A model generated the notes under the pieces. That model had not been told where the DNA came from. It did not search any database and saw only the letters and a list, made by a program, of their open reading frames with translations. Shown here piece by piece: positions 36,982-45,179 of a stretch of 64,000 nucleotides of DNA (position 1 is the stretch's first letter; the number at the start of each line of letters is the position of its first letter). Made by a program: the position numbers and the translations under genes. This stretch comes from Rhodospirillales bacterium (GTDB taxonomy: Bacteria > Pseudomonadota > Alphaproteobacteria > ATCC43930 > CGMCC-115725), in NCBI GenBank assembly GCA_027315365.1, contig DAHUYF010000140.1, positions 1-64,000 of the forward strand, in the 5' to 3' direction.

Positions 36982-38274
36982 CTAGTTTACGAGAGACTTG
37001 TACTTGGGCTCGGTACAATTCCCGCAAACCCAGGGGAAGGTCCAATCGGCAACCTTGCCCTTGTCCTCGGGCAGGTATGGGCTCCAGGCATCGGCCTTGA
37101 TCGTATTCTTGGTCTGCCAGACGACCTCGAACTGACCGTTGGGCTGGATCTCGCCGATCATCACCGGCTTCGACAGGTGATGGTTGGTGTTCATCACCGC
37201 GGTGAAGCCCGAGGGCGTCTTCACCTTCTGCCCGTACATCGCCTGGCGCACGGCGTTGACGTCGGTGGTGCCGGCCTGCTCCACCGCCTGCGTCCACATC
37301 TTGAAGCCGATATATGTCGCTTCCATCGGGTCGTTGGTGACGCGCTTGTCGTTCTTGATGAAGGCGTGCCACTGCTTGATGAAGGCGGTGTTGGTCGGGT
37401 TCTTCACCGACTCGAAGTAGTTCCAGGCGGCGAGATGGCCGACCAGGTTCTTGGTGTCGATGCCGGAAAGCTCCTCCTCGCCCACCGAGAAGGCGACCAC
37501 CGGAATGTCGGAGGCCTTGATGCCCTGATTGGCGAGCTCCTTGTAGAACGGCACGTTGGCGTCGCCGTTGATGGTCGAAACCACCGCCGTCTTCTTCCCG
37601 GCCGAGGCGAACTTCTTGATCGCCGCCACCTCGGTCTGCCAGTCGGAGAAGCCGAACGGCGTGTAGTTGATCATGATGTCGCTGGCGGCCACGCCCTTCG
37701 ACTTCAGGAACGCCTCGAGGATCTTGTTGGTGGTGCGGGGATAGACGTAATCGGTGCCTTCGAGCACCCAGCGCTTCACGTCGCCGCCTTCCTTGCTCAT
37801 GAGATATTCGACGGCGGGGATCGCCTGCTGATTGGGCGCGGCGCCGGTATAGAAGACGTTGTTGGAGCTCTCCTCGCCCTCGTACTGGACGGGATAGAAC
37901 AGCAGGCCGTTCAGCTCCTCGAATACCGGCAGCACCGATTTGCGCGACACCGAGGTCCAGCAGCCGAACACCACCGCGACCTTGTCCTTCTGCAGCAGCT
38001 CGCGCGCCTTCTCGGCGAAGAGCGGCCAGTTGGACGCGGGATCGACCACCACCGCCTCGACCTTCTTGCCCAGCAGGCCGCCATGCTTGTTGATGTCGTC
38101 CACCATCATCAGCACGGTGTCCTTGAGCGTCGTCTCGCTGATCGCCATCGTGCCGGAGAGCGAATGCAGCACGCCGACCTTGATCGTGTCCTGCGCCTGC
38201 GCCGGCACCAGCGCCGCCGACGCGGCCAAGCTGCCGGCCACCGCCAGCGCCTTCACAATGTTCCGCGATGTCAT
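36982..38274 (-). CDS. urtA: Urea ABC transporter substrate-binding protein UrtA
   Basis: A 430-residue periplasmic receptor of the FmdD/UrtA group. The signal peptide ends PAQAQD, then TIKVGVLHSLSGTMAISETTLKDTVLMMVDDINKHGG, FGCWTSVSRKSVLPVFEELNGLLFYPVQYEGEESSNNVFYTGAAPNQQAIPA and GTDYVYPRTTNKILEAFLKSKGV. These blocks, especially CWTSxSRKxVLPVFE and FYPVQYEGxExSxNVxYTGA, are specific to the urea/short-amide receptors. The start MTSRNIVKAL has a GGGGAAGG ribosome-binding site. A sigma-54-type promoter element lies about 60 nt upstream, consistent with nitrogen control. Confidence 0.95.
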   Translation of the reverse strand: MTSRNIVKALAVAGSLAASAALVPAQAQDTIKVGVLHSLSGTMAISETTLKDTVLMMVDDINKHGGLLGKKVEAVVVDPASNWPLFAEKARELLQKDKVAVVFGCWTSVSRKSVLPVFEELNGLLFYPVQYEGEESSNNVFYTGAAPNQQAIPAVEYLMSKEGGDVKRWVLEGTDYVYPRTTNKILEAFLKSKGVAASDIMINYTPFGFSDWQTEVAAIKKFASAGKKTAVVSTINGDANVPFYKELANQGIKASDIPVVAFSVGEEELSGIDTKNLVGHLAAWNYFESVKNPTNTAFIKQWHAFIKNDKRVTNDPMEATYIGFKMWTQAVEQAGTTDVNAVRQAMYGQKVKTPSGFTAVMNTNHHLSKPVMIGEIQPNGQFEVVWQTKNTIKADAWSPYLPEDKGKVADWTFPWVCGNCTEPKYKSLVN

Positions 38275-38332
38275 AGGGCCTTCCCCTTCTCCTGATTGGC
38301 ATGACAACAGCCATGCCCCCTCGAACATCAAT

Positions 38333-38348
38333 GGCAAGAACCGGGCCA
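38333..38348 (-). promoter_or_regulatory. Sigma-54 (RpoN) promoter element for urtA
   Basis: Read on the minus strand the site is TGGCCC-GGTTC-TTGCC, against the consensus TGGCAC-N5-TTGCW. The invariant GG (-24) and GC (-12) are present with exact spacing. Transcription would start about 12 nt further on, leaving a leader of roughly 45-50 nt to the urtA ATG. Confidence 0.55.
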
Positions 38349-38568
38349 CGACCGAACTTGCCAGCGGTTTCAAGGGCTTCGACGGCGTCGGGAAGGTCGG
38401 CGCTGAAGGCGGTCCGGCGAATTGGCGGACCGAATGATTAGTTTTTCAGCACCCGGCCCATAAATTAATCTTGCGCGGCCCTGATCAATTCGAAATCACA
38501 TCGCACAGATATTGATCACACCTCCTATTGCTCCGCCGCTTCGCCCCGCGAAACAGCGAGCTCTTCCC

Positions 38569-38584
38569 TGGCATATAGCTTGCA
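38569..38584 (+). promoter_or_regulatory. Sigma-54 (RpoN) promoter element for the porin gene
   Basis: TGGCAT-ATAGC-TTGCA matches the -24/-12 consensus TGGCAC-N5-TTGCW at all but one specified base, with exact spacing. It faces the porin gene, whose ATG is about 320 nt downstream, implying a long leader. Confidence 0.6.
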
Positions 38585-38913
38585 CTTAGTCTTTCGCAGG
38601 CACCGGTGGTGTTGGTGCGCGGTTTCCGTTCGAGACACCCTCGGAGGGCCGCTGCGCCGAACCAGGGACAGAGGGGGAGAGAGTGCCGAAGCGTCGGAGC
38701 CGCTCCGCAGGGGGACGACATCGCGATCATCGCGCTCGCCGAACGGGTGCCAGGTCGGGCCGCAAGGGCGACGCCGCTTGCCCGCCGACCATGGCTCTCC
38801 CGCGTTCAGCGGTCACCACCCATGGACGATATCTCCTCGACGAGGTTCTTTACGGCGCCGGTGTTGCGCGACCGATAGTGGACGACGAACAATCAACGAA
38901 GAGAGAGAGGAAA

Positions 38914-40125
38914 ATGAAAGCTTGTAGCAATGCCAATACCGTCCGCGTCCTCCTGGCGCTGGGCCTTGGCGTCGGTGCGAGCCTGCCGGCACGCGCCGAC
39001 GAGCCGGCGGCACCCGCTCCGGCGGCACCCGCCGCGCCGACGTCCAACGCGATGACGAGCCCGGCGATGACGGGGCCGCTCGCCGCCAATCCCAACCCGT
39101 TCAAATTCGATGCCGGGCCGCTCGGGCCGGTCTACGTGACCGGCATCCTCAGCGGCCTCGGCATGGCGCAGAGCAACCCGACGGCGGCCGACAAGACCGA
39201 TCGCTTCGATATCAGCAACGGCCAGGTCGTCCTGCAGAACACGACCGGCCTCGTGCAGTTCTATGCGCAGGCCGGCGCCTACTCGATCCCGGCGCTCGGC
39301 ACGGCCTATGTCCCGGCCAGCAGAGCCAACAATCTCTTGTACGGACCGTTGCCCGAGGGCTATCTCAAGCTGGCGCCGAGCGACAGCTTCTCGATCCAGG
39401 CCGGGAAACTGCCGACGCTGATCGGCGCGGAATACACCTTCACCTTCGAGAACATGAACATCGAACGCGGGCTCTTGTGGAACCAGGAGCCGGCGATCAG
39501 CGACGGCGTGCAAGGCAACTACACGGTCGGACCGCTCGCCTTCTCCGTCTCGCTCAACGACGGATACTACTCCGGCGACTACAACTGGCTGACCGGCTCG
39601 GTCACCTGGACGATCGACGGCAGCAATACCCTCAGCGTGGTCGGCGGCGGCAATTTTGGGCAAACCGGCACGTCGACCTACGCCACCCCGGTGGCGCAGA
39701 ACAACGGCTCGATCTTGAACGTCATCTACACCTACAACGCGGCGCCGTGGACGATCACGCCCTACTTCCAGTACACCAACGTGCCGAAAGACCCGACCCT
39801 CGGCTGGACGCGTGACGCACAGACCTATGGCGGCGCGGTGCTCGCGAGCTACGCCTTCACCGACACCTTCAGCCTCGCCGGCCGGGCGGAGGTCATCGGC
39901 TCGAGCGGGAGCGCAACGGACGGCGCGCCCAATCTCATCTACGGGCCGGGCAGTTCGGCCTGGTCGCTGACGCTGACGCCGACCTACCAGAAAAGCCTCT
40001 TCTTCCTGCGCGGCGAGGTGTCCTATGTCGGCGCCAACGGCACCAGCGGGAACCTCGCCTTCGGCCACAGCGGCAACGCCACCAGCCAGGGCCGGGTGCT
40101 GGCCGAAACCGGCATCGTGTTCTAG
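38914..40125 (+). CDS. Outer-membrane porin-like beta-barrel, putative urea/amide channel
   Basis: A 403-residue protein with a signal peptide ending PARADE, an Ala/Pro linker, then a beta-barrel. Typical stretches are GLVQFYAQAGAYSIPALGTAY, DSFSIQAGKLPTLIGAEYTFTFENMNIERGLLWNQEP, GPLAFSVSLNDGYYSGDYNWLTGSV and a terminal strand ending ETGIVF (C-terminal Phe). The GKLPTLIGAEY...N.ERGLLWNQEP pattern matches the putative beta-barrel porin-2 (OmpL-like) group. The ATG has a GAGAGAGAGG ribosome-binding site. Its divergent position from urtABCDE and its own sigma-54 element suggest it admits urea or amides, as FmdC-type porins are proposed to do; this is inference. A strong terminator follows. Confidence 0.8.
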   Translation: MKACSNANTVRVLLALGLGVGASLPARADEPAAPAPAAPAAPTSNAMTSPAMTGPLAANPNPFKFDAGPLGPVYVTGILSGLGMAQSNPTAADKTDRFDISNGQVVLQNTTGLVQFYAQAGAYSIPALGTAYVPASRANNLLYGPLPEGYLKLAPSDSFSIQAGKLPTLIGAEYTFTFENMNIERGLLWNQEPAISDGVQGNYTVGPLAFSVSLNDGYYSGDYNWLTGSVTWTIDGSNTLSVVGGGNFGQTGTSTYATPVAQNNGSILNVIYTYNAAPWTITPYFQYTNVPKDPTLGWTRDAQTYGGAVLASYAFTDTFSLAGRAEVIGSSGSATDGAPNLIYGPGSSAWSLTLTPTYQKSLFFLRGEVSYVGANGTSGNLAFGHSGNATSQGRVLAETGIVF

Positions 40126-40165
40126 CGTCTACGCCATCCGGCCGTTCTACACGGCATCACCGAGG

Positions 40166-40191
40166 AAGGGGCCGGCCAAGCCGGCCCCTTT
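40166..40191 (+). terminator. Rho-independent terminator after the porin gene
   Basis: A perfect 11-bp GC-rich stem (AAGGGGCCGGC / GCCGGCCCCTT) with a CAA loop followed by T residues, 40 nt after the porin stop. The palindrome could also end minus-strand read-through from the convergent gene. Confidence 0.85.
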
Positions 40192-40215
40192 CTGCTGTCT
40201 GCCGCGGCACAGCCT

Positions 40216-41439
40216 TCAGCTCCGCTGGCTCCAGCCGGGCACCGGGAAGATCGGCGTCGTCTCGGCATTGGCTTCCGGCAGCACCACCGTCGGCTTGCCG
40301 CCGCGGATCTGCAGCACCGCCATGCCGGTATCGACGTTCTGGCCCTTCTCGTTGAAGCGGATCGGACCGCCGACCATGACGCGCTTGGCGATATCGGTGG
40401 CGCGCAGCGCCTCGATCAGCGCCTCGGGCCGGCTCGAGCCGGCGCGCTTGTAGGCATCGGCGGCGATCATCACCGCCTCGAAGGAGAAGCCGATGTTGAG
40501 ATCGAAGGACTGGTCGGGAAACTCCTTGTAGAAGGCGGTCTCCAGCACCTTGGTCAGGTCCTGCCTGGGGTCCATCCAGGCGTTGATGGAGAAATTGTAG
40601 TCGGCGTATTTGCCGAGCACCTTGACGAACTGGCGCTCATAGAAGCCGGGCGCGCCGGGGCTGATCACGCCCATCGGCTCGTAGCGCTGCTTCACCATCT
40701 CGCGGATCATCAGGATGCCGTCATTGAGGCGGGTGACGGCGAGGTGCAGATCGGCCTTCGCCGCCTTGGCCTGCGCCACTTCGACGGAGAGATCCCTCGC
40801 CTGCGGGTCGTAGCTTATCGTGTCGACGATGTGGAACGGCAGCCCGGCCTTGGGCAGCAGCGCGTTCAACCCCTTTTGGAAACCCTGGCCGAAGGTGTCG
40901 TTGATGATCATCAGCACGGCGGTCTTGGGCGCAGTATGCGTCGCAGTAAAGAGCTCGCCCATGCGCCTGAGGCTGCCGGAGCCCAGCATGATGCTGGTCG
41001 GAAAGTTGCGGAAGACGAATTTGTAGCCCTGCTCGGTGATGGCGGGATCGGCGCCGATATTGATGACGAAGGGCACGCCGTGCTGCTCGCAGACCTGCGC
41101 CGCCGCCGCCGTCTGGCCGCTGTCGAAGGCGCCGCTGACGATCTGGGCACCGTCGCGGATCAGCCGCTCCGCCTGGGTGCGCGCGACCTCCGGCTTCGAC
41201 TCCGTGTCGGCATTGATCAGCTCGACCTCGACCCCCATGTCGCGCACTACTTTGACCGCGACGTCGAAACCGCGCTGGCAGCCCTGGCCGATCAGCGCCT
41301 GGAAGCCCGAACGCGGCAGCAGCACGCCGATCTTGAGCGGCGGCAGCGCCGCCCGCGCCCGGCCGCCATGGCCGGAAATCGCCAGTGCGCCGGCGGCAGC
41401 GCCGAGCGCGAAATCGCGCCGGCTGATGATCTTTTTCAT
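40216..41439 (-). CDS. ABC transporter substrate-binding protein (Liv family), Tat-exported
   Basis: A 407-residue binding protein. The N-terminus MKKIISRRDFALGAAAGALAISG has the twin-arginine motif SRRDFA, so it is likely exported folded. The body follows the LIVBP fold: LPPLKIGVLLPRSGFQALIGQG, AQIVSGAFDSGQTAAAAQVCEQHGVPFVINIGADPAIT, ISPGAPGFYERQFVKVLGKYADYNFS. No permease or ATPase gene is adjacent. It is encoded just downstream of the ligase-dehydrogenase-hydrolase operon but separated from it by two palindromes. It may therefore bind the substrate of that catabolic cluster and work with a Liv-type permease encoded elsewhere. A GGGAGGGAAG ribosome-binding site precedes the ATG. Confidence 0.85.
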   Translation of the reverse strand: MKKIISRRDFALGAAAGALAISGHGGRARAALPPLKIGVLLPRSGFQALIGQGCQRGFDVAVKVVRDMGVEVELINADTESKPEVARTQAERLIRDGAQIVSGAFDSGQTAAAAQVCEQHGVPFVINIGADPAITEQGYKFVFRNFPTSIMLGSGSLRRMGELFTATHTAPKTAVLMIINDTFGQGFQKGLNALLPKAGLPFHIVDTISYDPQARDLSVEVAQAKAAKADLHLAVTRLNDGILMIREMVKQRYEPMGVISPGAPGFYERQFVKVLGKYADYNFSINAWMDPRQDLTKVLETAFYKEFPDQSFDLNIGFSFEAVMIAADAYKRAGSSRPEALIEALRATDIAKRVMVGGPIRFNEKGQNVDTGMAVLQIRGGKPTVVLPEANAETTPIFPVPGWSQRS

Positions 41440-41493
41440 GCTTCCCTCCCTCGGTGCGGCAGAGCCCCATCGCAGATCTCGACCTAGCAGCCT

Positions 41494-41540
41494 GTTGCGG
41501 TTTCGACGCTTGATCCCCGATCACGTGTCGAAGCCGCAAC
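41494..41540. repeat. Imperfect inverted repeat (about 16-nt arms)
   Basis: GTTGCGGTTTCGACGC (41494-41509) pairs with GTGTCGAAGCCGCAAC (41525-41540) across a 15-nt loop, with only G-T type mismatches. It sits between the Tat-exported binding-protein gene and the palindrome at the ligase 3' end. Confidence 0.75.
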
Positions 41541-41555
41541 GCAATCCTTTGAGTT

Positions 41556-41612
41556 TGCCAGTGTTCCGACACTGACGCTTGAGAATCAAGCGTCAGTGTC
41601 GGAACACTGGCA
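41556..41612. repeat. Long perfect nested palindrome at the 3' end of the acyl-CoA ligase gene
   Basis: Two 27-nt arms (41556-41582 and 41586-41612) are exact reverse complements around a 3-nt loop (GAA). Each arm contains its own smaller palindrome (CAGTGT-TCCG-ACACTG in the left arm), so the DNA or RNA could fold as one long hairpin or two small ones. The ligase stop codon lies inside the right arm, so its last residues are encoded by the palindrome. No T-run follows on either strand. It may be a terminator-like or mobile palindromic element. Confidence 0.85.
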
Positions 41613-43107
41613 CGGGACCGCCGGACGGCGCCCGCGTCGCCGCCAGCTCGCGCCGCAGCACGTAGCGCAGCACCTTGCCGATGGCGTTCTTGGGCAGGAC
41701 CTCGGCGAACACGACCTCGCGGGGATGCTTGAAGCGCGCGATGCGGTCCTGGAACAGCGCCAGCACCTCCGGCGCGGCGAGCGCGGCATCGCGGCGCACG
41801 ACGATCGCCACCGGTACCTCGCCCCAGCGCGGGTCGGGCCGCGCCACCACCGCCGCCTCGGCGATGCGGGGATCGGCGAGCAGGATCGCCTCCACCTCGG
41901 CGGGATAGATGTTCTCGCCGCCGGAGATGATCACGTCGTTCTTGCGCTCGTCGATCCAGTAGTCGCCGCGCGGGTCGACATGGCCGACATCGCCGGTATG
42001 GAACCAGCCGCCGGCGAGCGCGGCGGCGCTGGCCTCGGGATTGCGCCAATAGCCCGCCATCACATTGGGGCCGCGGATCAGGATCTCGCCGCGCTCGCCG
42101 CGCGCGACATCCCGCCCCTCGGCGTCGACGACGCGCGCCTCGCAGTGCAGTCCCGGCTTGCCGCAGGATCCCGGCGAAACCAAGGCATCGCCCGCCGTCT
42201 GATAGATCGCGACCGGCGCGGTCTCAGTCGAGCCATAGACCTGGATCACCGGCACGCCGCGCGCATGGATCGCCGCGATCAGCGGCTGCGGCACGATGGC
42301 GGAGCCGGTGGTGATCGCGCGCAGGCAGGAAAGATCGGTCTCGAGCCACAGCGGGTGCTCGATCAGCGCCGCGAGCTGCGTCGGCACCAGCACGGCGAGG
42401 CTCGGCCGTGCCGCGGCGATCGCCGCGAGCGTAGCCGCCGGCTCGAAGCGGCGGTGGAGCGTCACCCGCGCCCCGGCATGGAGCGCCGGCAGCGTCTGGA
42501 TGTTGAGGCCGCCGACATGGAACATCGGCAGCGTCGTCAGTACATGATCGGCACTGGTGAGATCGTGCATCAGCGTGCTGTTGACCGCGTTCCAGAAGAG
42601 CGCGCTCTGGGTCAGGACCGCGCCCTTCGGCCGCCCGGTGGTGCCGGAGGTGTAGACCACCAGCACCGGCGCCTCGTAGCTCGAGGCAGGATCGGCGTCG
42701 CGCTCGGGCGCCGCCGGCAGCGCGGCGGCAAGGTCGGTCAGGGCCAGCGCGCGCGCCGCGCCCGACCGCGCCGCGTGCTCGGCGAAATCCTCCTCATAGA
42801 GCAGCAGCGCCGGCTCGGCGTCGGCGAGAATGATCCTATGCTCCGGCACGGCAAGCCGCCAGTTGAGCGGCACCAGGATCGCGCCGAGGCGGGCGCAGGC
42901 GAAGAGCAGGACGAGGAAAAGCGGGCTGTTGTAGCCGAGATGCGCGACGCGGTCGCCGTTTCCGACGCCAAGCTCGGCCAGCGCGCCGGCCATGCGCCGC
43001 ATCTGCCGGTCGAGCGCAGCCCAGGAATGATCGGTGTCCTCGAACCGGATCGCCACCCCGTCAGGCGCGATGTCGGCGCGACGCTCGAGCCAGGAAGAGA
43101 GATCCAT
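41593..43107 (-). CDS. Class I adenylate-forming acyl-CoA ligase
   Basis: A 504-residue AMP-forming ligase that activates a carboxylic acid to its CoA thioester. All core motifs are present: VYTSGTTGRPKGAVLT (phosphate-binding loop, about residue 150), VYGSTETAPVAIY, GGWFHTGDVGHVDPRGDYWIDERKNDVIISGGENIYPAEVE (hinge region) and PKNAIGKVLRY with the catalytic Lys near the C-terminus. The acyl-pocket residues do not let me name the acid. The final residues (about VPVFRH) come from a palindromic element overlapping the gene end, which may have replaced the original C-terminus. It follows the acyl-CoA dehydrogenase by 9 nt in an operon. Confidence 0.92.
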   Translation of the reverse strand: MDLSSWLERRADIAPDGVAIRFEDTDHSWAALDRQMRRMAGALAELGVGNGDRVAHLGYNSPLFLVLLFACARLGAILVPLNWRLAVPEHRIILADAEPALLLYEEDFAEHAARSGAARALALTDLAAALPAAPERDADPASSYEAPVLVVYTSGTTGRPKGAVLTQSALFWNAVNSTLMHDLTSADHVLTTLPMFHVGGLNIQTLPALHAGARVTLHRRFEPAATLAAIAAARPSLAVLVPTQLAALIEHPLWLETDLSCLRAITTGSAIVPQPLIAAIHARGVPVIQVYGSTETAPVAIYQTAGDALVSPGSCGKPGLHCEARVVDAEGRDVARGERGEILIRGPNVMAGYWRNPEASAAALAGGWFHTGDVGHVDPRGDYWIDERKNDVIISGGENIYPAEVEAILLADPRIAEAAVVARPDPRWGEVPVAIVVRRDAALAAPEVLALFQDRIARFKHPREVVFAEVLPKNAIGKVLRYVLRRELAATRAPSGGPVPVFRH

Positions 43108-43116
43108 CGACCCCGC

Positions 43117-44319
43117 TCAGTCGTCGGTTTCGCCGGGCTCGTAGAGCGCCTCGCGCCCGAGCCGGTCGAGACACAGCTCCGCCGTCCAGGGCAGCATGAG
43201 CGAGCCGCAGCGGCTGTCGCGATAGAGCCGCTCCAGCGGCAGCGAGCGCAGCATCGCCTGACCGCCGCAGGTGCGGATGGCCAGCCGGCACAGCTCGTTG
43301 GCGTTCTCCATGATGGTGTACTGCGCGGCGTAGGCGCGCAGCCGCTCCTCCTTGGCGGGATCGATCCGCGCCTCGGCGATCACGCTCTCGAACAGCGCCC
43401 GCGTCTGCTGCAGCCGCACGAACATCTCGGCAACCGCGATCTGCTTGGTCGGATACATCCGCCGCTTCACCGGCATGCCGGGCACCTCGCCGCGCAGATA
43501 GCGCACGGTGAAGTCATAGGCCGCCCGGGCGATGCCCATATAGGTCGGCGCCAAGGTCAGGAACATGTGGGGCCAGCGCGACGCCGCCTGAAAATAGAGG
43601 CCGGGCGGCATCAGCTCCGCCGTCTCCGGCACCAGCACGTCCTTGAGCAGCAGCGTGCGCGACACCGTCCCACGCATCCCGAGCGGGTCCCAATCGCCGA
43701 CGACGCTGACGCCCTCGGCCTTGGCGGGCACCGCGAGATAGAGCGTGTCGCGCTGCGACAGCGTCGGCTTCTCCTCGGTGCAGAGCACGCCGTAGTAATC
43801 CGCGGCGCCCGACAGCGAGGCGAAAATCTTCTTGCCGTTGAGCAGGTAGCCGCCCTCGACGCGGCGCGCGACGGTGCCGAACGGCGCCTTGCCGGCAGCC
43901 GCGGCGCCGCCCTCGGAGAACGGCTGGGCGTAGATCGCGCCGTCGGCGACGACGCGGCGATAATGCTCGGCGCGATGCCGCTCGTGCCGCTCGCGCTGCG
44001 CGGCGCTCATCTCGAGATCGTCCGCCAGCGCGCCGGTCCACAGCGTCGAGCAGACATGCATGTTGAAGGTGAGCGCGGTCGAGCCGCAATACCGCCCGAG
44101 CTCGGCCGAGACTAGGCAGTATGTGGCGAAATCGGCGCCGAGGCCGCCATGACGCTCGGGCACGCACAGGGCGGTGAGCCCCGCCTCGCGCAGATCGGCG
44201 TAGTTCTCGAAGGGGAAGCTCGCCTCGCGGTCGTATTTGTCGGCACGCGGCGCGAAGCGCTCGCGCCCAAGCCTGCCGGCCAGCGCCATCAGCGCCGCCT
44301 GCTTCTCGGTAAGGGTCAT
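43117..44319 (-). CDS. Acyl-CoA dehydrogenase family protein
   Basis: A 400-residue FAD enzyme that would introduce a 2,3-double bond in an acyl-CoA. Family features are FPFENYADLREAGLTALCVPERHGGLGAD, AQPFSEGG (FAD and substrate contact), GGYLLNGKKIFASLSGAADYYGVL and GMRGTVSRTLLLKDVLVPE. The C-terminus differs from the usual RxxxxxYEGT form, reading LERLYRDSRCGSLMLPWTAELCLDRLG, so the catalytic Glu and electron acceptor should be checked. This PWT-type ending marks a subfamily found in aromatic- and heteroaromatic-compound catabolism. It overlaps the alpha/beta hydrolase upstream by ATGA and precedes the ligase. Confidence 0.88.
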   Translation of the reverse strand: MTLTEKQAALMALAGRLGRERFAPRADKYDREASFPFENYADLREAGLTALCVPERHGGLGADFATYCLVSAELGRYCGSTALTFNMHVCSTLWTGALADDLEMSAAQRERHERHRAEHYRRVVADGAIYAQPFSEGGAAAAGKAPFGTVARRVEGGYLLNGKKIFASLSGAADYYGVLCTEEKPTLSQRDTLYLAVPAKAEGVSVVGDWDPLGMRGTVSRTLLLKDVLVPETAELMPPGLYFQAASRWPHMFLTLAPTYMGIARAAYDFTVRYLRGEVPGMPVKRRMYPTKQIAVAEMFVRLQQTRALFESVIAEARIDPAKEERLRAYAAQYTIMENANELCRLAIRTCGGQAMLRSLPLERLYRDSRCGSLMLPWTAELCLDRLGREALYEPGETDD

Positions 44320-45125
44320 CGCGGCACCTCGCGCAGGAAGCCCAGCACGGCATCGTTGAAGCGCTGCGGCTGCTCGAGATTGGCGAGGTGGCCGGCATCG
44401 GCGATGACGCTGAGCCGCGCCCCGGCGATGCGGCGCGCCATGGCGCGGGCAATATCGGGCGGCGTCAGCCGGTCGTCGGCACCGACCACGATATGCGTCG
44501 GCACGCGGATGCGCTCGAGATCGGGGGTGCGCTCGTAGAGGAAGGACGCCTCGATGGTCTTCAGATAGGAGGCGGGATGCAGCGCCGCCATGCTCTCGAC
44601 CAGGCGGTCGAAGGCGCCGGGCACCGCGCGCGGGCCGACCAGCGAGCGCGCGATCTCGGGGGCGATGTCGGCCGGCGTCTTACCGGCGCGCAGCGGCTCC
44701 TGGCGCAGCCGGATGAATTCGCGCCGCTTTTCCGCCGGCATCTGCGCCAGCCCCGGCTGGGTGTCGCACAAGGTGAGCGAGGCCACCCGCCCGGGATGGC
44801 GGTCGTGGAAGTCCATGGCGACGCGGCCGCCCATGGAAAGGCCGCAGAGATGCGCGCGCTCGGCGCCGAAATGATCGAGCACGCGCAGGAGATCGCCGCT
44901 GAAATCGGCGAAGTCGAGCGGCCCGTCATCATCGTCGCTGCCGCCATAGCCGCGGGCGTCCCAGGCAACGGCGGTGAAATCCGCGGCGAAGACCGGGAGC
45001 TGGTCGCGCCAATTGCCGCGATTGCCGCCGATGCCATGCAGGAAGACGAGCAGCGGTCCGCGCCCGTCGACATCGACCGCGATGCGCGGGCGCGGCTCGA
45101 TCCGGATGGTGCGATGAGCCGCCAA
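44316..45125 (-). CDS. Alpha/beta-fold hydrolase, possibly N-formylmaleamate deformylase-like
   Basis: A 269-residue hydrolase: LLVFLHGIGGNRGNWRDQLPVFA, AWDARGYGGSDDDDGPLDFADF, the nucleophile elbow CGLSMGGRVAMDF (Ser near residue 97), VVGADDRLTPP (acid) and ADAGHLANLEQP (His). A TTG start is used because no ATG or GTG precedes the first strand; GAGAGGCGG upstream is an adequate ribosome-binding site. It opens the minus-strand operon and is divergent from the NicX-like dioxygenase by 54 nt. In nicotinate breakdown the NicX product is deformylated by NicD, an alpha/beta hydrolase. That pairing makes a NicD-like role attractive but unproven. Confidence 0.75.
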   Translation of the reverse strand: MAAHRTIRIEPRPRIAVDVDGRGPLLVFLHGIGGNRGNWRDQLPVFAADFTAVAWDARGYGGSDDDDGPLDFADFSGDLLRVLDHFGAERAHLCGLSMGGRVAMDFHDRHPGRVASLTLCDTQPGLAQMPAEKRREFIRLRQEPLRAGKTPADIAPEIARSLVGPRAVPGAFDRLVESMAALHPASYLKTIEASFLYERTPDLERIRVPTHIVVGADDRLTPPDIARAMARRIAGARLSVIADAGHLANLEQPQRFNDAVLGFLREVPR

Positions 45126-45179
45126 ATTGACCGCCTCTCTCCTGCCGTGTCAGCATACTGAAAAGCCCGGGAGGCAACA

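Larger units (their letters stand above)
38275..38913. other. Divergent control region between urtA and the porin gene
   Basis: About 640 nt. It contains a minus-facing and a plus-facing sigma-54-like element (listed separately) and an AT-rich centre (about 38440-38530) suited to activator and IHF binding. A long 5' leader of about 320 nt runs to the porin start. A perfect NtrC dyad was not found by eye. Plus-strand frames across the leader lack coding character. The GCACCGGTGGTGTTGGTGC stretch at about 38600 is a partial dyad inside the leader. Confidence 0.5.

Noticed and set aside
38600-38625. Partial dyad GCACC...GGTGC as an NtrC site.
   Set aside because: It is downstream of the sigma-54 element and the half-site spacing is wrong for NtrC.
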